Source: Eretmocerus hayati (taxonomy: Eukaryota > Arthropoda > Insecta > Hymenoptera > Aphelinidae). Taken from it: a DNA stretch of 64,000 nt. The stretch spans positions 151,161,121 through 151,225,120 of the forward strand of contig CM056742.1 of NCBI GenBank assembly GCA_029851415.1. The letters run 5' to 3'. Under the pieces are notes generated by a model. It saw only the letters and a list, made by a program, of their open reading frames with translations, was not told the origin of the DNA and searched no databases. Both the position numbers and the translations under genes were made by a program. Of this stretch, positions 1-11,823 are shown piece by piece; within the stretch, counting starts at the first letter, position 1; each line of letters starts with the position of its first letter.

Positions 1-153
1 ATCTCGAAAGATTTGTATATAAATCGAGCCATGCAAAAAGGGACCTAAACGCCATTTTTTGCGAAATTGAGATAAAGTGATATTTGCACTCTTTGAACAT
101 TCCTTTATCACCTGCATAAGAAATCTCCCCGATATAACCAATCCCTGAGACCC

Positions 154-209
154 GATCCATGCAGAAAGGGACCCAAGTACAGGATATGGGGCCTTTTTTG
201 CATGGATTG
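154..209. repeat. Short hairpin MITE, CATGC-AAAAGGGACC family
   Basis: The first bases (gatccatgcagaaagggacc) reappear as an inverted copy at the right end (ggcctttttt gcatggatt), leaving a loop of only about 15 bases. The same terminal motif occurs singly at 22-47 and bounds the longer element at 846-1075, so this is the smallest member of a local palindromic family. Confidence 0.6.
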
Positions 210-239
210 ATAAAAGAACCTACAAACACTAATACTTAC

Positions 240-468
240 GCACTGTATCATCACATCTATCACTCACACAATCGATCGCTGTGATTCTTGGCGCCAGTTG
301 GTCGACGAGCTGAAAGTTTACATCTTGCCACGCCTCGAATAATGTATAGGCATATAGGTGTATACTCTCCGCTCTGAACTCAACTCGAATTTTGAAATGA
401 TCAAAAAGTGCTGTAGTATCTACTATATCATCCGATAGCTCTGCAGACGTCGATCTTGTCTGTCTCAT
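240..468 (-). CDS. Initial exon of an unrecognised minus-strand gene leaving the window
   Basis: An ATG at 468 opens 76 codons on the minus strand. They end one base into a codon at an excellent donor (GTAAGTAT, complement of 233-239). If unspliced, the frame would stop two codons later (position 229), so the donor is the natural end. The product starts MRQTRSTSAELSDDIVDT and is a mixed hydrophilic sequence with no signal peptide or membrane segment; two Cys lie near its end. The rest of the gene would lie left of base 1. I recognise no family. The phase-1 exit matches candidate genes A and B further right. The start codon lies 20 bases from the plus-strand ORF at 488, so the two cannot both be first exons with independent promoters. 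Confidence 0.4.
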
Positions 469-487
469 AGTGTATAAAATCTAGAAT

Positions 488-658
488 ATGGATTGTGACA
501 GTAATAACGATGGCAAGAAACGGAAAAGTCGTAGCGATCCTTCATCTTGGGAACGAGATGAGAGGAAAAGATCGAAAACGTGTGGCGAGCCTTTTTCAAA
601 TAGCCAAAATAAACACATTCATAGATTTACAGATCTTATGAATCTTAATGTTACGTGA
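488..658 (+). CDS. Small basic ORF (56 codons), transposon-type basic domain
   Basis: ATG at 488, stop at 656-658. The protein begins MDCDSNNDGKKRKSRSDPSS and continues WERDERKRSKTCGEPFSN. The pattern basic run, DPSxW, E/KRxxRKR, then a G-E/K motif, resembles the N-terminal basic segment of many arthropod transposon-derived proteins (KRKR-DP-W-KRN-KR). That resemblance is from memory of the pattern, not a search. A weak acceptor (taaaatctag) just before it could make it an internal exon instead. No good donor follows. It could be a relic of a DNA transposon ORF. Confidence 0.3.
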   Translation: MDCDSNNDGKKRKSRSDPSSWERDERKRSKTCGEPFSNSQNKHIHRFTDLMNLNVT

Positions 659-845
659 TTTAGATAGTTATAATGGTCTTGTTTGTTGTAATGAACTTCA
701 TAATTATATCCGAAGTATTTTGAGTCAATCCGAGCAAATAGTACCTAAATCCCGCTATGAATCTATGATAATCATCAAGATATTGTTTTAATTCAATATT
801 TTCCAGTTTGGTAGCGTCTTGATATGAAATCATAGCTTTTTAAAG

Positions 846-1075
846 AAATCCATGCTAAAAGGGACCCAAGTCCACTCGAGTTTTCATTAAAAAACAACTC
901 TGCAGGCCATCCTTGGTAAAAAAAATGGAGGAGATTATAGTACATACTGATAAGAAGTATGTGTATGTACATTGGCGTTGGGGAATTGTGAATGGTAGAG
1001 ATGCAACACAGTTTTTTTCGTTTTCCCGGCAATTTGTCATTTGCACGAAGGTCCCTTTTTGCACGGCTCGATTCA
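846..1075. mobile_element. MITE, 230 bp, CATGC-AAAAGGGACC family
   Basis: The left end reads gaaatccatgctaaaaggga. The right end, reverse complemented, reads aatcgagccgtgcaaaaagg, the same motif as at 22-47. The interior has no coding capacity; the short ORFs seen across it on both strands are by-products. No convincing target duplication was found. Confidence 0.5.
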
Positions 1076-1300
1076 TATGTACTCAGTGTGGAAAGTGAGT
1101 CCGACCGCCCGTAAGGTACAGACACCACGGTATGTTGTGATAGCGATACGTTCGGAATGCGTTGAAATGGGTATAAATGATGTGGGCGACAATATTTCGG
1201 AATTTGGTTCTTACTCTTCTCTATTGGCGATTCTAATCTGGTCAAATCTGGATACAAAATTGACCGGTTACTGCTGGAATGGTCTGCTGGAACTGTTACT

Positions 1301-1830
1301 GGTATTGATGCTGGTATTGATGTTTGGAGTTGTCCCTGGAATTGTCGCTAGAGCTGTTGTTGGTATTTGATGGCTGAAGTCTTAATCAGAACGGACGGTA
1401 TCACAAGGTTCAACTCGCGGTGACTCTCGGTGCGGAACTTGTCGCGTATCTTGACGCGGAGTCAGTCCCGTTAGAACTACTGATTCTCTGAATTTGTCGC
1501 GGAACTTGTCGCACCTACTGATGCGAAGTCGGTTCCGGAATCAGAACAGCAACTGTCGCGGAACTGGTCGCAGAATATCGTGGAGTTAGTACGGCAACTG
1601 GTACTACTACTCCAAATCCCGGAACTTGTCGCGCCCACTGATGCGGAGTCGATTCCGAGATCAGAACGTTCACTGATGATTATCTGAATTCGTCGGGGGA
1701 GTTGTCGCACTTCCTGATGCGGAGTCGATTCTGGAATTAGAACAGCAATTACCCCAATTCCGGGAACTTGTCGCATCCACTGACGCGGAGTCGGTTCCGG
1801 GGTCAGAACGGCAACTGAAGAGGGCTTGAT
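1301..1830. repeat. Degenerate minisatellite (ggaacttgtcgc units)
   Basis: Five diverged copies of a unit beginning ggaacttgtcgc and containing tgatgcggagtcg and ttccgg.atcagaac start at 1434, 1501, 1621, 1698 and 1763. Spacing varies from 65 to 120 bases. Shorter ggtattgatg repeats precede it at 1301-1330. The 136-codon minus-strand ORF spanning it (1477-1887) comes from the repeat and is not called as a gene. From 1900 to 2430 I see nothing. Confidence 0.7.
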
Positions 1831-2434
1831 TTGTGGGTCCTTGTATATTACATCCTGAATTATTGTCTTCCCATTGAGCTTGGGCAACGGATCATCTAAT
1901 GGTATTTCAATGGTCTATTATAGTGAGTTACGGATCCTCAAAAGGTCGTTTGGTCTATTGATGAGACATTCAAAACTTATTAATGGTTGGGAATCTGTCG
2001 ATCGATTGATCTTAATATCCCTTCTAATGTTGCGTAAAAAGTAATATATTCAAAAGAATCTTGGAATTGTTTTTATTGATTGTAAAATCATCATTCGATA
2101 AGGTTCTGATCGAGTATATTGCTCTCTTTAATCAAGCGTGTATCTTGAAATGCAATTATCATTGCTTCTTTGAGCGAACCACGAACTTTTGATCAATTAA
2201 TGATCTGTAACTCTAATGGGGCGGAGGTAATTGAAAATTTAGTCGTTGTTATTCCTCTCGAGAGGACGTGGTCAACCTGATATCGAGGTTATAGGTTCAT
2301 ATGATGACGCTCAATGCAAAGAAAAAAGAAAACCGAAGCTGTGGAACAGGTGACGTTACACAGAAATAAGGGAGTAAGCTGATTATTACAACAGTTTGAA
2401 GTCAATCAACATCTCAAGCTATTGTGGGATAACC

Positions 2435-2627
2435 TTTTTTTTTATCAACCCATTTTCAACCTCTTTTCGATATTATTCTGCGGGACCTAAAGTTTAAAGG
2501 TGGGTTCCAAACCACCAAAAACCACCGAAAAACACTTATGAAAATTCAAATTGTTGCCGGTCTAGATGTGAACCCCAGCCTTCTGCGTTGAAGGCAAGGA
2601 CTTTATCCACGAGGCCGCGGTGGCTTC
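2435..2627 (-). mobile_element. tRNA-derived SINE
   Basis: On the minus strand the head (2627-2555) folds like a tRNA. It has an A-box-like ggcctcgtggata, an anticodon-type stem around cttcaac and a B-box-like ggttcacatc. The head has no matching acceptor stem. A body of about 110 bases follows, then a run of nine A (2443-2435). Head, body and A tail together are the classic layout of a Pol III SINE rather than a functional tRNA. Confidence 0.65.
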
Positions 2628-3073
2628 AAAATCGCGGTGGAATAATCTACTGAGCGAAGACTGTTTCTACTTATTTCAACACAAGCCAGGGAATATACTC
2701 AAATTTAATGTATCTACCTTCAGTGACTTTCTATAAAATCTCTCTCAACAATCACAGTACCTGATCCAATAATGTCTCAGAAATTTGACTCGCTGTGTCC
2801 AAAAATCAAGGCTCAGCGGCGATTTCCTCGAACCACCGACTCACATCTCCCTGCCGTCAACCGAAGATAACCCGTACAGCTCAGTGTCTACCCGCAGCCT
2901 CCTTCTCCCCATCACGGCCGGCATTAATACGACGCTCAAAAGAGGCTTTATCGAGTTATGAGGCCAAGGCTTGCTATACCCGAGCAGGGTTGGCTCAAGG
3001 CTTGAGCTTAATAACTTGATTATCATTCTTTTGCGCATACCGAGAGCGGTGGCAATAATCCAATTGGCTCTGG

Positions 3074-3450
3074 GATTAATCCGATGCTAGAGATAGTCTC
3101 TCTGCACAGCTTCGTTTCCAATTCCGGCTATTACATATCTCGTGGTCCAATCTGAAATTCCAGTTCCCAACCATCAGAGCTCGATTCACTGCACGATAAA
3201 AACCAGCGCCAACCGCACCCGTCGTTGCGTATACATTTTCAGAATAGCTCTCATGACAATATGAGTCTATAACACAGTCGGACTCATCATTGGCCATACA
3301 AAAACGTGCACGTGACCATGGTTCTTCAATAATCCAATGCCTGCGCCTCGTTGACGAAAACCCGGGCTTTCTATGTCCAGAGTAGACAGACCCGGGATAG
3401 GTACAGAGTATGACGGGATGCGGTGCATGAATAATTCGCGGTCTTGGCTG
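3074..3450 (-). other. Open stretch of about 125 codons, no known family
   Basis: This minus-strand frame is open from a stop near 3450 to TAA at 3074-3076, with an internal ATG at 3297. After that ATG it reads MANDESDCVIDSYCHES and later RAVNRALMVGNWNFRLDHEI. Composition is balanced, with aromatic and acidic residues, unlike most chance frames here. A possible phase-2 acceptor (ctactctggacatag) lies upstream. It could be an exon or part of a dead element. Flanks 2640-3070 and 3450-3770 show nothing else. Confidence 0.2.
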
Positions 3451-3772
3451 TTATGGAAGAGGAAAGGCCGCAGGGGGCGGATGCGAAGAATGAACAGATG
3501 AAAATTGAGCCTCCACCATCAGTGAAGAGCTTGGCTCGGGTCCAGACAACCTAGACACATACAAGAATGTGCTGAGGGCTTCGTTCGATACTCAATTTTG
3601 CGGGTGGACGATTGCACGCGCGCACCCAGAAGCCCGCGGCTTTTTTGCACGTGCTAGACTCATTCGGAAGCTTGATGCCAGCGAAAGCTTGCGATAGAGA
3701 ATGCAGCTTGCGGTTGGTCATAGAATTTCAACAACTATGCAAAGATTAGTGCTGAGGGGGGTGAGAAGTGTG

Positions 3773-4819
3773 ATGAAGAGCTTTTTGCTGTTCAGGGTTC
3801 TTTTGACGCACGAATGCTTCTATCAGATGAGTGATCGAACGATTTGCATCTTGAACGGTGCAGAGACTGAGGGTAACTTGTGACCTACAGTATTATAACA
3901 ATGGCGAGGAACCCTGCACGTCACGCACAACACTCTTTCAACTACAATTAGCAAGTTTGTAAAATTCCATGACACTCAAAATTTGAGCACATTCTCAAGT
4001 GTTGCGGTGAGTCACGGCGTTTTATGATCGGATTTGATGCAGGCAGTTATCTCTCAAAGATATACTCGTCCTCAATTCACACAGCGGACCAAGTGCGACG
4101 CTCAATTTCGTGGAGAACAGGCCCAAAAGCACACTTTTATTGTTATTGTGAAAAGGTCTGTACACTTCTTGGGGGCTCTGGTTCACCTGAAAAGTTCAAA
4201 TATAATTTTCGATATTCTCCGAACCTTCGCCTCAATTTTGAAAATATATTCCTGCGCCGTTATAATATTTACATAATACTAAAAGCATAGCATTAGTGGA
4301 GAACTTTTGGGACGGAAGAAGATAACTCTCACTATTTCGATGATACCTTCATTAGTATTCAGTACAGATGAGGAAAATTGAGTATTTTTCGATCAGGTGC
4401 TGATAGATGCAGGTGCTGGTATATAATATCTGATCAGTTTGAAAGAAATCATCTCAAAGTCGTATTCAGCACGATGCTAGCTGCTGTAGCCGCAGCGTTC
4501 GAAAGCATCCAAAACAAGGGGCACCGTAACCTCAGAGAGCAGAGTTTTAACGTTACATTATCTCGAAATCGGTGAAAAGGATCGTTTTTAACTCCATTTT
4601 ACTCGTGATCAACGTGTTTTAATCTACCACTCCCCCAAAACAAGGTGATTGAAGCATTTTTGTGATAAGAGGAATTTCGTTAAGAAAATATTGGATTGAA
4701 TGGAAAAATTGATCGAAAATTTGCTGAACTGAAAGCAAAGCTTTCTCCTCAGGAAAAGCAAGACATCGGTATTTACTTCGAGCCAAAAATCAATGTATTT
4801 GGTGCGGAGCCCTTTATTT
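3773..4819 (+). CDS. Possible two-exon gene start (exons 3773-3872 and 4685-4819)
   Basis: The second exon is the stronger part. It runs 135 bases from an acceptor (ttcgttaag) to a strong donor (GTAAGACT at 4820), entering and leaving in phase 1, and codes for a helical, charged segment (NGKIDRKFAELKAKLSPQEK). The first is an ATG ORF starting MKSFLLFRVLL, hydrophobic but with an Arg in the core, ending in phase 1 at GTAACT (3873). Joining them keeps the frame, but the pairing is inferred only from phase, and the acceptor of exon 2 is poor. The 810-base intron region holds nothing else recognisable. Confidence 0.2.
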
Positions 4820-5789
4820 GTAAGACTACTATTGGGTCAACATGCAACAAGGACTTTTCTGATCACGACGATTCAAAGAATTGGAATGCATCTATGATTT
4901 CCTGAAACTTTGACACGATCCTTAGACTGTTCCTTGCGGAACATATCAGGCAAATACGCTCTAAAAAGTTTGTAAGTGCATCACAATCTCGATTGGTAGA
5001 TACTTAACGCTGGGAGTGGCAATTTGACAAGTAGCTTATGAATTTGCACATCCCAGCATGGTATCCAAGTATTACCCCTCTGAGACTGTCGAAATCCATC
5101 CAACTTCCAGAACAATGAATTTCATTTGATATTGAAAGAGAACAAAATGGTATAGTGTCGAATAGAATATTCTTATGAATGCATCGTGTGATGACATGAT
5201 GTTTTCTTTCGCTATGTATGAAATGAGCTCAGTGGGGTACTCGGTAATGAAATTTACGAGCCCGCTAGTGGTTAGTAGTATATCACAACGCTCAAAAGGA
5301 TATCCAAGAACTACCTTCGCTGGATATATTTTTTCTACAGTGTAATACTTTTAGACCGTATAAAAGGAAAATGTCCTATCTAGACCCATGCATTATGACT
5401 GGATTCGTCCGTGCTCACGGACAAAATGGGGCGAAGCCAACTTAGGGAATGAACGCGTAGGTATCCGAAAGTTGTTTCCGTTACTGTCAAGGTTACTGTA
5501 AAAAACTTCAGCTAATTCTCGCACTATTTTGCGTCAAATGCTTGTATCGCAGGTAAATAATTATACCAAACAACTTTGAATACAATGCTATGCATTGTCA
5601 CAACCAGGGTATTTCTAGGCAAATTTTAGAAGACAAGTCCTATTCAGGTTGGAGCGAAATAAAGCACTTACTAATCAGATAGAGAATTTCTGGGGAAAAA
5701 ATCCAAATTAAATGTAGTCTTGACCCCATCAAGTGTATTTGCTCCAAGATTTGGTCAATATGGCATTAACCGTGATGAAAATTCTGATG

Positions 5790-6803
5790 AGTGAAGCTCT
5801 CAATCACGAGCACCACATTAAATTGTGGATCTCGACTGCTCATAGTTCTGGATCAAGAGTACCACATTGAATCTTTGATCACGAGTACCACATTGAGTTC
5901 TGGATCATCAGTACGACATAGAGTTCTCGATCGCGAGTTCCACCTTGAGTTCTCGATCGCGACTACCACGTTGAGTTCTGGATCACGAGTACCACATCGG
6001 GTCTTCGCTCACGAGTACCACCTTGGGTTCTCGATCACAAGTACCGCATCGAGTTCTCGATCTCGACACCACATTGAGTTCTGGATCATGAGTACCACAC
6101 TGTGATTTGGAACGCGAGTACCACATTCAGTTCCCGATCGCGACTACCACATTGAGTTATAGATCACGAGTACCACATTCAACTCCCGATCGCGACTACC
6201 ACATTGAGTCTTCAGTCACGAGTACCACATTGAGTTCTGGATCATTAGTACCACATAGAAATCTCAATCGCGACTACCACGTTGAGTTCTGTTTTACGAG
6301 TACCACATCGGGTCTTCGATCACGGGTACCACGTTGGGTTCTTGATCACAAGTACCGCATCGAGTTCTCGATCTCGACACCACATTGAGTTCTGGATCTC
6401 GACTAGCACAATGAAGTTCCGGATCATGAGTACCACACTGTGATTTGGATCGCGAGTACCACATTCAGTCCCCGATCGCGACTACCACATTGAGTTCTGG
6501 ATCATGAGTACCACATTGAGTTATAGATCACGAGTACCACATTGAGTTCCCGACTGCGACTACCACATTCAATTCTGGATCATGAGTACCACATTGAGTC
6601 TCTGATCACGAGTACCACATTGAACTCCCGATCGCGACTACCACATTGAGTCTTCAGTCACGAGTACCACATTGAGTTCTGGATCATTAGTACCTCATAG
6701 AAATCTCGATCGCGACTACCACGTTGAGTTCTGGATTACGAGTACCACCTCGGGTCTTCGATCACGAGAACCACGTTGGGTTCTCGATCACGAGTACCGC
6801 ATT
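5790..6803. repeat. Minisatellite, 25-bp unit
   Basis: About 40 tandem copies of a 25-base unit close to gagtaccacattgagttctg gatca, with variants (gcgactaccacattg, tcttcagtcac). The period is not a multiple of three, but three periods make 25 codons, which explains the repetitive ORFs (STTLSSGS- and EYHIEF-like) on the plus strand. They are not genes. The array resumes in the same orientation at 13207 after the large inserted element. Confidence 0.9.
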
Positions 6804-7238
6804 GACCCGGGGAAAACGCAATGGGCCGTGACCCCCGGGGGCCACGGTCCAGAGGTGGGCCGTGGTCCCCGGGGGCCACGGTCCAGAGGTGGGCCGTGGC
6901 CACGGTCCCTGGTGGGCCGTGGCCACGGTCCCTGGTGGGCCGTGACCCCCGGGGGTCACGGTCCTGTGGTGGGCCGGGGTCACGGTCCTGTGGTGGGCCG
7001 TGGCCCCCGGGGGTCACGGTCCACCAGTATGCTACAAATTCTCTTCGCTCTATCCGGGTCTTCGACTTGCCATTAAACACTAGGATGAATCAAAATTCAA
7101 TTTACCTCGCTTCAGTAATATTCTACTGTTGCCTGTTAATAAGAAGTGTATAAGAAGGCTTACGCTGCTTGGCTGAAAGGTGGCATAATCAGGTGGAGGT
7201 AGAGCCTTAAAATTGTAATGAATTAGTTATGAAAATAT

Positions 7239-8961
7239 GTATATGATGAATTCCTCGCCAAGCGACCTTCGGAAAGGAGTCATCTCTCAGATTCTTTTTT
7301 GACCTTTTTCATTCGATTCTATGGCCCAAAATAGGAACTTCGGACCACCTATGGGGTCCAAAAAAAAATTTCTCCTCTCCATTGCACGCACATACGTAAA
7401 TAGACCGAAAATTCATCGTGTAAAAATCGATGCTCTTTTATTCACCAAAATGGGAATATTTCGAGTTTTTGGATAACTATCGAATTGCGGGTTGCGGCAT
7501 CTGAAAGGGCATCAGAAAGCCTATTGAAAACGTCATCGGAAATTCTTTCTGTGTGATTTGGGGGCCTTCTGAAGGCAAACAAGTGTTTTTCACAAAATTG
7601 TTAATTCCTCAAAAAGCCATCTTTTTATTTTTCGAAAATCAGATATTTGACGTGAAATTTTGCGTTCCTGGGAAAAAATGGGTCCCAGAGAAGTTTGAGG
7701 CGGTCCAAGTGACTTATGAGCCATTTGTTGAAAATTTGATCTTTTCGGTTCCAGAAAAAGGCGATTTTCTGCGCATGCGCACAAACGTAGACTTTCAATG
7801 GAAAGCTGACAAAATTTCCTATAAAATGACTACCCGCAAAGTTGAAATTCATCACTGAAACGGGATTTGCAACGATTAATTATGTCGAATCAGAATCACA
7901 TGAAAATTCAGTCCATTAACACCTTCGTGGCGCCTGCTGAGATGACACATTTACGAGATCTTCTCGGGACTCAATTTTGAGTACGAAATTGACCTGAAAA
8001 AAATTCGGACCACATGGTTTCAACGTAAAATTGTATGAACTTTCAGAATATGCGATGAAGAACCCCGTTTGAGGCGAACCCAAGGTGCTACATTCGATTC
8101 TTGCCAGAAAATACTATTTTTCACATTCAAAATTGCATAAATATGCGATGAATTTTCCATCGCATATTTTGAAAGTTCAGACAATTTCACGTTGAAACCA
8201 TGTCGTCCTCAAAATTGAGTCCCGAGAAGATCTCGTAGATGTGTCATCTCAGCAGGCGCCACAAAGGCGTTAATGGGCTGAATTTTCATGTGATTTTGAT
8301 TCCATATAATTAATCGTTGCAGATCCTGTTTCAGTGCATGAATTTCAACTTTGCGGGTAGTCATTTTATAGGAAATTTTGTCAGATTTCCATTGAACATG
8401 GCGCCGAAAGTCTACGTTTGTGCGCATGAGCAGAAAATCGCCTTTTTCGAAACCGAAAAGACCAAGTTTTCAAAAAATGGCTCGTAAGTCACTTGGATCG
8501 CCCCAAACTTCTCCGAAACCCATTCTTTTCGGAGGAACGCAAAGATTCACGTCAAATATCTAATTTTCAAAAAATAAAAAAACGGCATTTCGAGGAATTA
8601 ACGTTTCAGTGAAAAACACTTGTTTGCCTTCCGGTGGCCCCCAAATCACAGAGAAGGAATTTCCGACGATGTTTTCGATAGGTTTTCTGCTGCCCTTTCA
8701 GGTGCCGCAACTCGCAAATCGATAACTATCCAAAAACTCGAAATATTCTCATTTTCGTGAATAAAAATCGATTTTTACACGATGAATTTTCGGTCTGTTT
8801 ACGTATGTGCGTGCAATGGAGAGGAGAAATTCTTTCTGGACCCCATAGGTGGTCCGAAGTTCCTATTTTGGGCCATAGGATTGAATGAAAAAGGTTAAAA
8901 AAGAATCTGAGAGATGACCCCTTTCCGTAGGTCGCTTTGGCGTGGAATTCATCATATAAGA
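7239..8961. repeat. 1.7-kb imperfect palindrome
   Basis: Arms of about 820 bases (7239-8060 and 8150-8961) are inverted copies of each other with scattered mismatches and small indels. The spacer is about 90 bases, and the inner ends share the paired motif atatgcgatga / tcatcgcatat. Reading inward from the left, tatatgatgaattcc, cggaccacctat and tgcgcacaaacgtagac all return inverted on the right. Short ORFs in either arm have no known motif. It probably is a foldback element nested in the larger one. Confidence 0.85.
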
Positions 8962-8972
8962 CCCATATCTCC

Positions 8973-11822
8973 ACCCATATCTCCTATCACTAGGGTCTTA
9001 GGTCCACCATCTCAACAGCATCATGAGGAGAACAAAACTCAGCAGGTGTTCGAACGCCATAACCTTGGAATATGTAGCTAAGAGATAATAATTCGGGTAT
9101 ATAATGGGATACGGGGCGTTCCTTACTTAGGATTATCAAGGGTTTGTAACGGGATATATTTCCAATTCCGTTGGATTTTCTTAAATTTAAATAACTATTA
9201 GAGCCATATCACATGGAAATATTGATCTTTGGGTGTCGAAAATGTGCCAGCCTTAAATCTCACTCCCGAAGATTTTAAGGTGTATTTTTCGACTTTTTGG
9301 AATATATATGAACTCGCGCACAAGTATCGATATTCTCGAATATTTTTGGCCTGTGCAAAAAATTAGAATCATGAAATACTGCGCGATTTTGCATTTTATC
9401 GCATTTTTTGCTCGTGGCTCTTCTGTCTTGATATTTCGATTGTTCTATGTAGCACCATATTGTAGACAATGAAATTTTCTAAATATTTGAAACAAAGTTC
9501 ATCTTTTTATCTATTATGTAAGTTACTAAAATTGGCAAAAAAGGCGAAAAAGGACGAAATTTTCTTTGATTGTTCATTCCGAGAAAAGGCAACCGATTAA
9601 TGTGTCACTGCCGGGGCATAAAGTCCTCGTTAATCTGAATATGGGCCATTTCGGAGCAAATCGAGGAGCAAATCATCGAATCCCGGCACCGGGGGGTCTG
9701 GAACGAATCCCAAAAAATTTTTTTCCCGTTAATACCATGTTGATATAGTACAAAAAATTTTTTTGGGATTTTTTCTGAGGCCCCTGTTGGCCCTGGGGCC
9801 TATAAAAAGTCCTTCTAGGCCCCTCGTACTTTCTTCCTTCCAATACCTACCAATTTCTATGAGCTATTTGCTGAGAGAACATTTTAACGATTTTCGGGCT
9901 TGCTTCAAAGTGATGTAGTTCCCAATTGACTTTTACCAGTGGTCATTTTAAAGTTCTTGAAGAAAGCTACAATTTGACTGCTGGTGAAAGTCAATTATCG
10001 AACTTTTCATAGGGGTTACAGTCGTTACAAGTTGACCAGTTTTGTAAAAATGCCAAACTTTGAACTGAATTTGAATTAAATCGTTTTTCTTCCTTCGACC
10101 CCAAATCTGTGCGAATATGTTTTTTGATACAAATAATATCAATCAGAACAATAATTTGGGTGGGATATTGAATTCTCGATTTTATTCAGCCAATTTAAAA
10201 CACTCTATTTTGACTTTTTGCTCAAAATGTCCTCACAGGTATGGCTCGCATATGCTTCCAACTGAACTAGTGTGCAACAACCTGTGTGGGATTACTCTCC
10301 AATGTACCCCCAAATGTGTCTGAAATCTCCCGGAGGCGAGCCTCGAGCTAGATGCGAGCAGGAGGTTCTATTTTACGAGTTGAATATGGGCATTATTCCG
10401 TTTATTTGGACGCAGGCGAGAGTGGGATTTCACTCATTCTAGCTCACGAATGAGATGAGCCGCTAAAACAGTTATCCAAACATGTTCTCCCGACTCCAAA
10501 TGACCATTTAAACACGTCCTCATGATCAATTTGGTTCTTATTCATCTGAAGGCACTCCATCGAAAAACATATAACTATAGTGTTTTCTAGTCTGAGAGCA
10601 ACAATGAATATTTTGGAGCGAAACTGACCCCGAAATCATGTTTAGATGATCATTTTGAGTCAGGCAACCATGTTCGTATCCCTCTTTCGGCTGCTCATCT
10701 CATTTGTGAGCTGGAATGGATGAAATCCCACTAACTCTCGCCTGCGTTCAAATAGACGGAATAATATTCGACGGTTTCATTTTCAACACGTAAAATAGGA
10801 TCTCCTGCTCGCATTCAGCTCGAGGCTCACCTCCGGGAGTTTTTAGACACATTTGATTGGAGAGTAATCCCACACAGGTTGTTGCACACTAGTTCAGATG
10901 GAAGCATATGCGAGCCACACCCGTGAGGTCATTTTAAGCAAAAAATCAAAATAGAGTGTTTTGAATTGGCTGAATAAAATCGAGAATTCAATATATCCCA
11001 CCCAGATTATTGTTCTGATTGATATTATTTGTATCAAAAAACATATTCGCACAGATTTGGGGTCGAAGGAAGAAAAACGATTTAATTCAAATTCAGCTCA
11101 AAGTTTGGCATTTTTACAAAACTGGTCAACTTGTAACGACTGTAACCCCTATGAAAAGTTCGATAATCGACTTCTACTAGTAGTCAAATTGTAGCTCTCT
11201 TCAAGACCTTCAAAATGACCACTTGTAAAAGTCGATTATCACATGTCTAGTGGGAGTTACATCACTTTGAAGCAAGCCCAAAAATCGTTAAAATGTTCTC
11301 TCAGCAAATAGCTCCTGGAAATTGGTAGGTTCAAGTATCGACCTTGGGCAATTCTCTTCTCCGAAGTACTAGTCTTAAGGAAGAAAATACGCCCAGGTAC
11401 GTCTAAAAATGTAGAGTCTGGTCGAAGTTATGATTTTCTGGAAGTAGGCTAGAGAGGGGCCTGGAAGGACTTTTTATAGGCCCCAGGGCTCACAGGGGCC
11501 TTAGAAAAAATACCAAAAAATTTTTGTACTATATCAACATGGTATTAACGAAAAAAAATGTATCAATCTTTTCGTGCGATATGGCTCTAATAATTATTTC
11601 AAATCAAGAAAATCCATCGGAATTGGATAATATATTCCGTTACAAACCCTTGATCATCCTGAGCAAGGAACGCCCCGTATCCCGTTATGTACCCGAATGA
11701 TGATCTCTTAGCTACCTATTTCAAGGTTATGGCTTTCGAATAACTGCTGAGTTTTGTTCTCCTAATGACGCTGTTGAGCTGGTGGATCAAAGGCCCTAGT
11801 GATAGGAGATACGGGTACTAAG
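8973..11822. repeat. 2.85-kb imperfect palindrome with an unpaired insertion
   Basis: The outer arms (8973-9215 and 11577-11822) share tatctcctatcactagg and gggatacggggcgttcctt in inverted copies. The inner arms (9716-10475 and 10700-11560) share aaaaatttttttggtattt-type sequence, tcgaccccaaatctgtgcga and cggaggcgagcctcgagc. About 225 bases separate the inner arms. About 500 bases at 9216-9715 have no partner: an insertion on the left or a deletion on the right. No coding sequence was recognised. The palindrome abuts the previous one inside the 6.4-kb element. Confidence 0.85.
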
Positions 11823-11823
11823 G

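Noticed and set aside
5791..7153. ORFs over the 25-bp array and the GC-rich subterminal array, on both strands
   Set aside because: They are by-products of repeats; several overlap each other in opposite strands with equal length.
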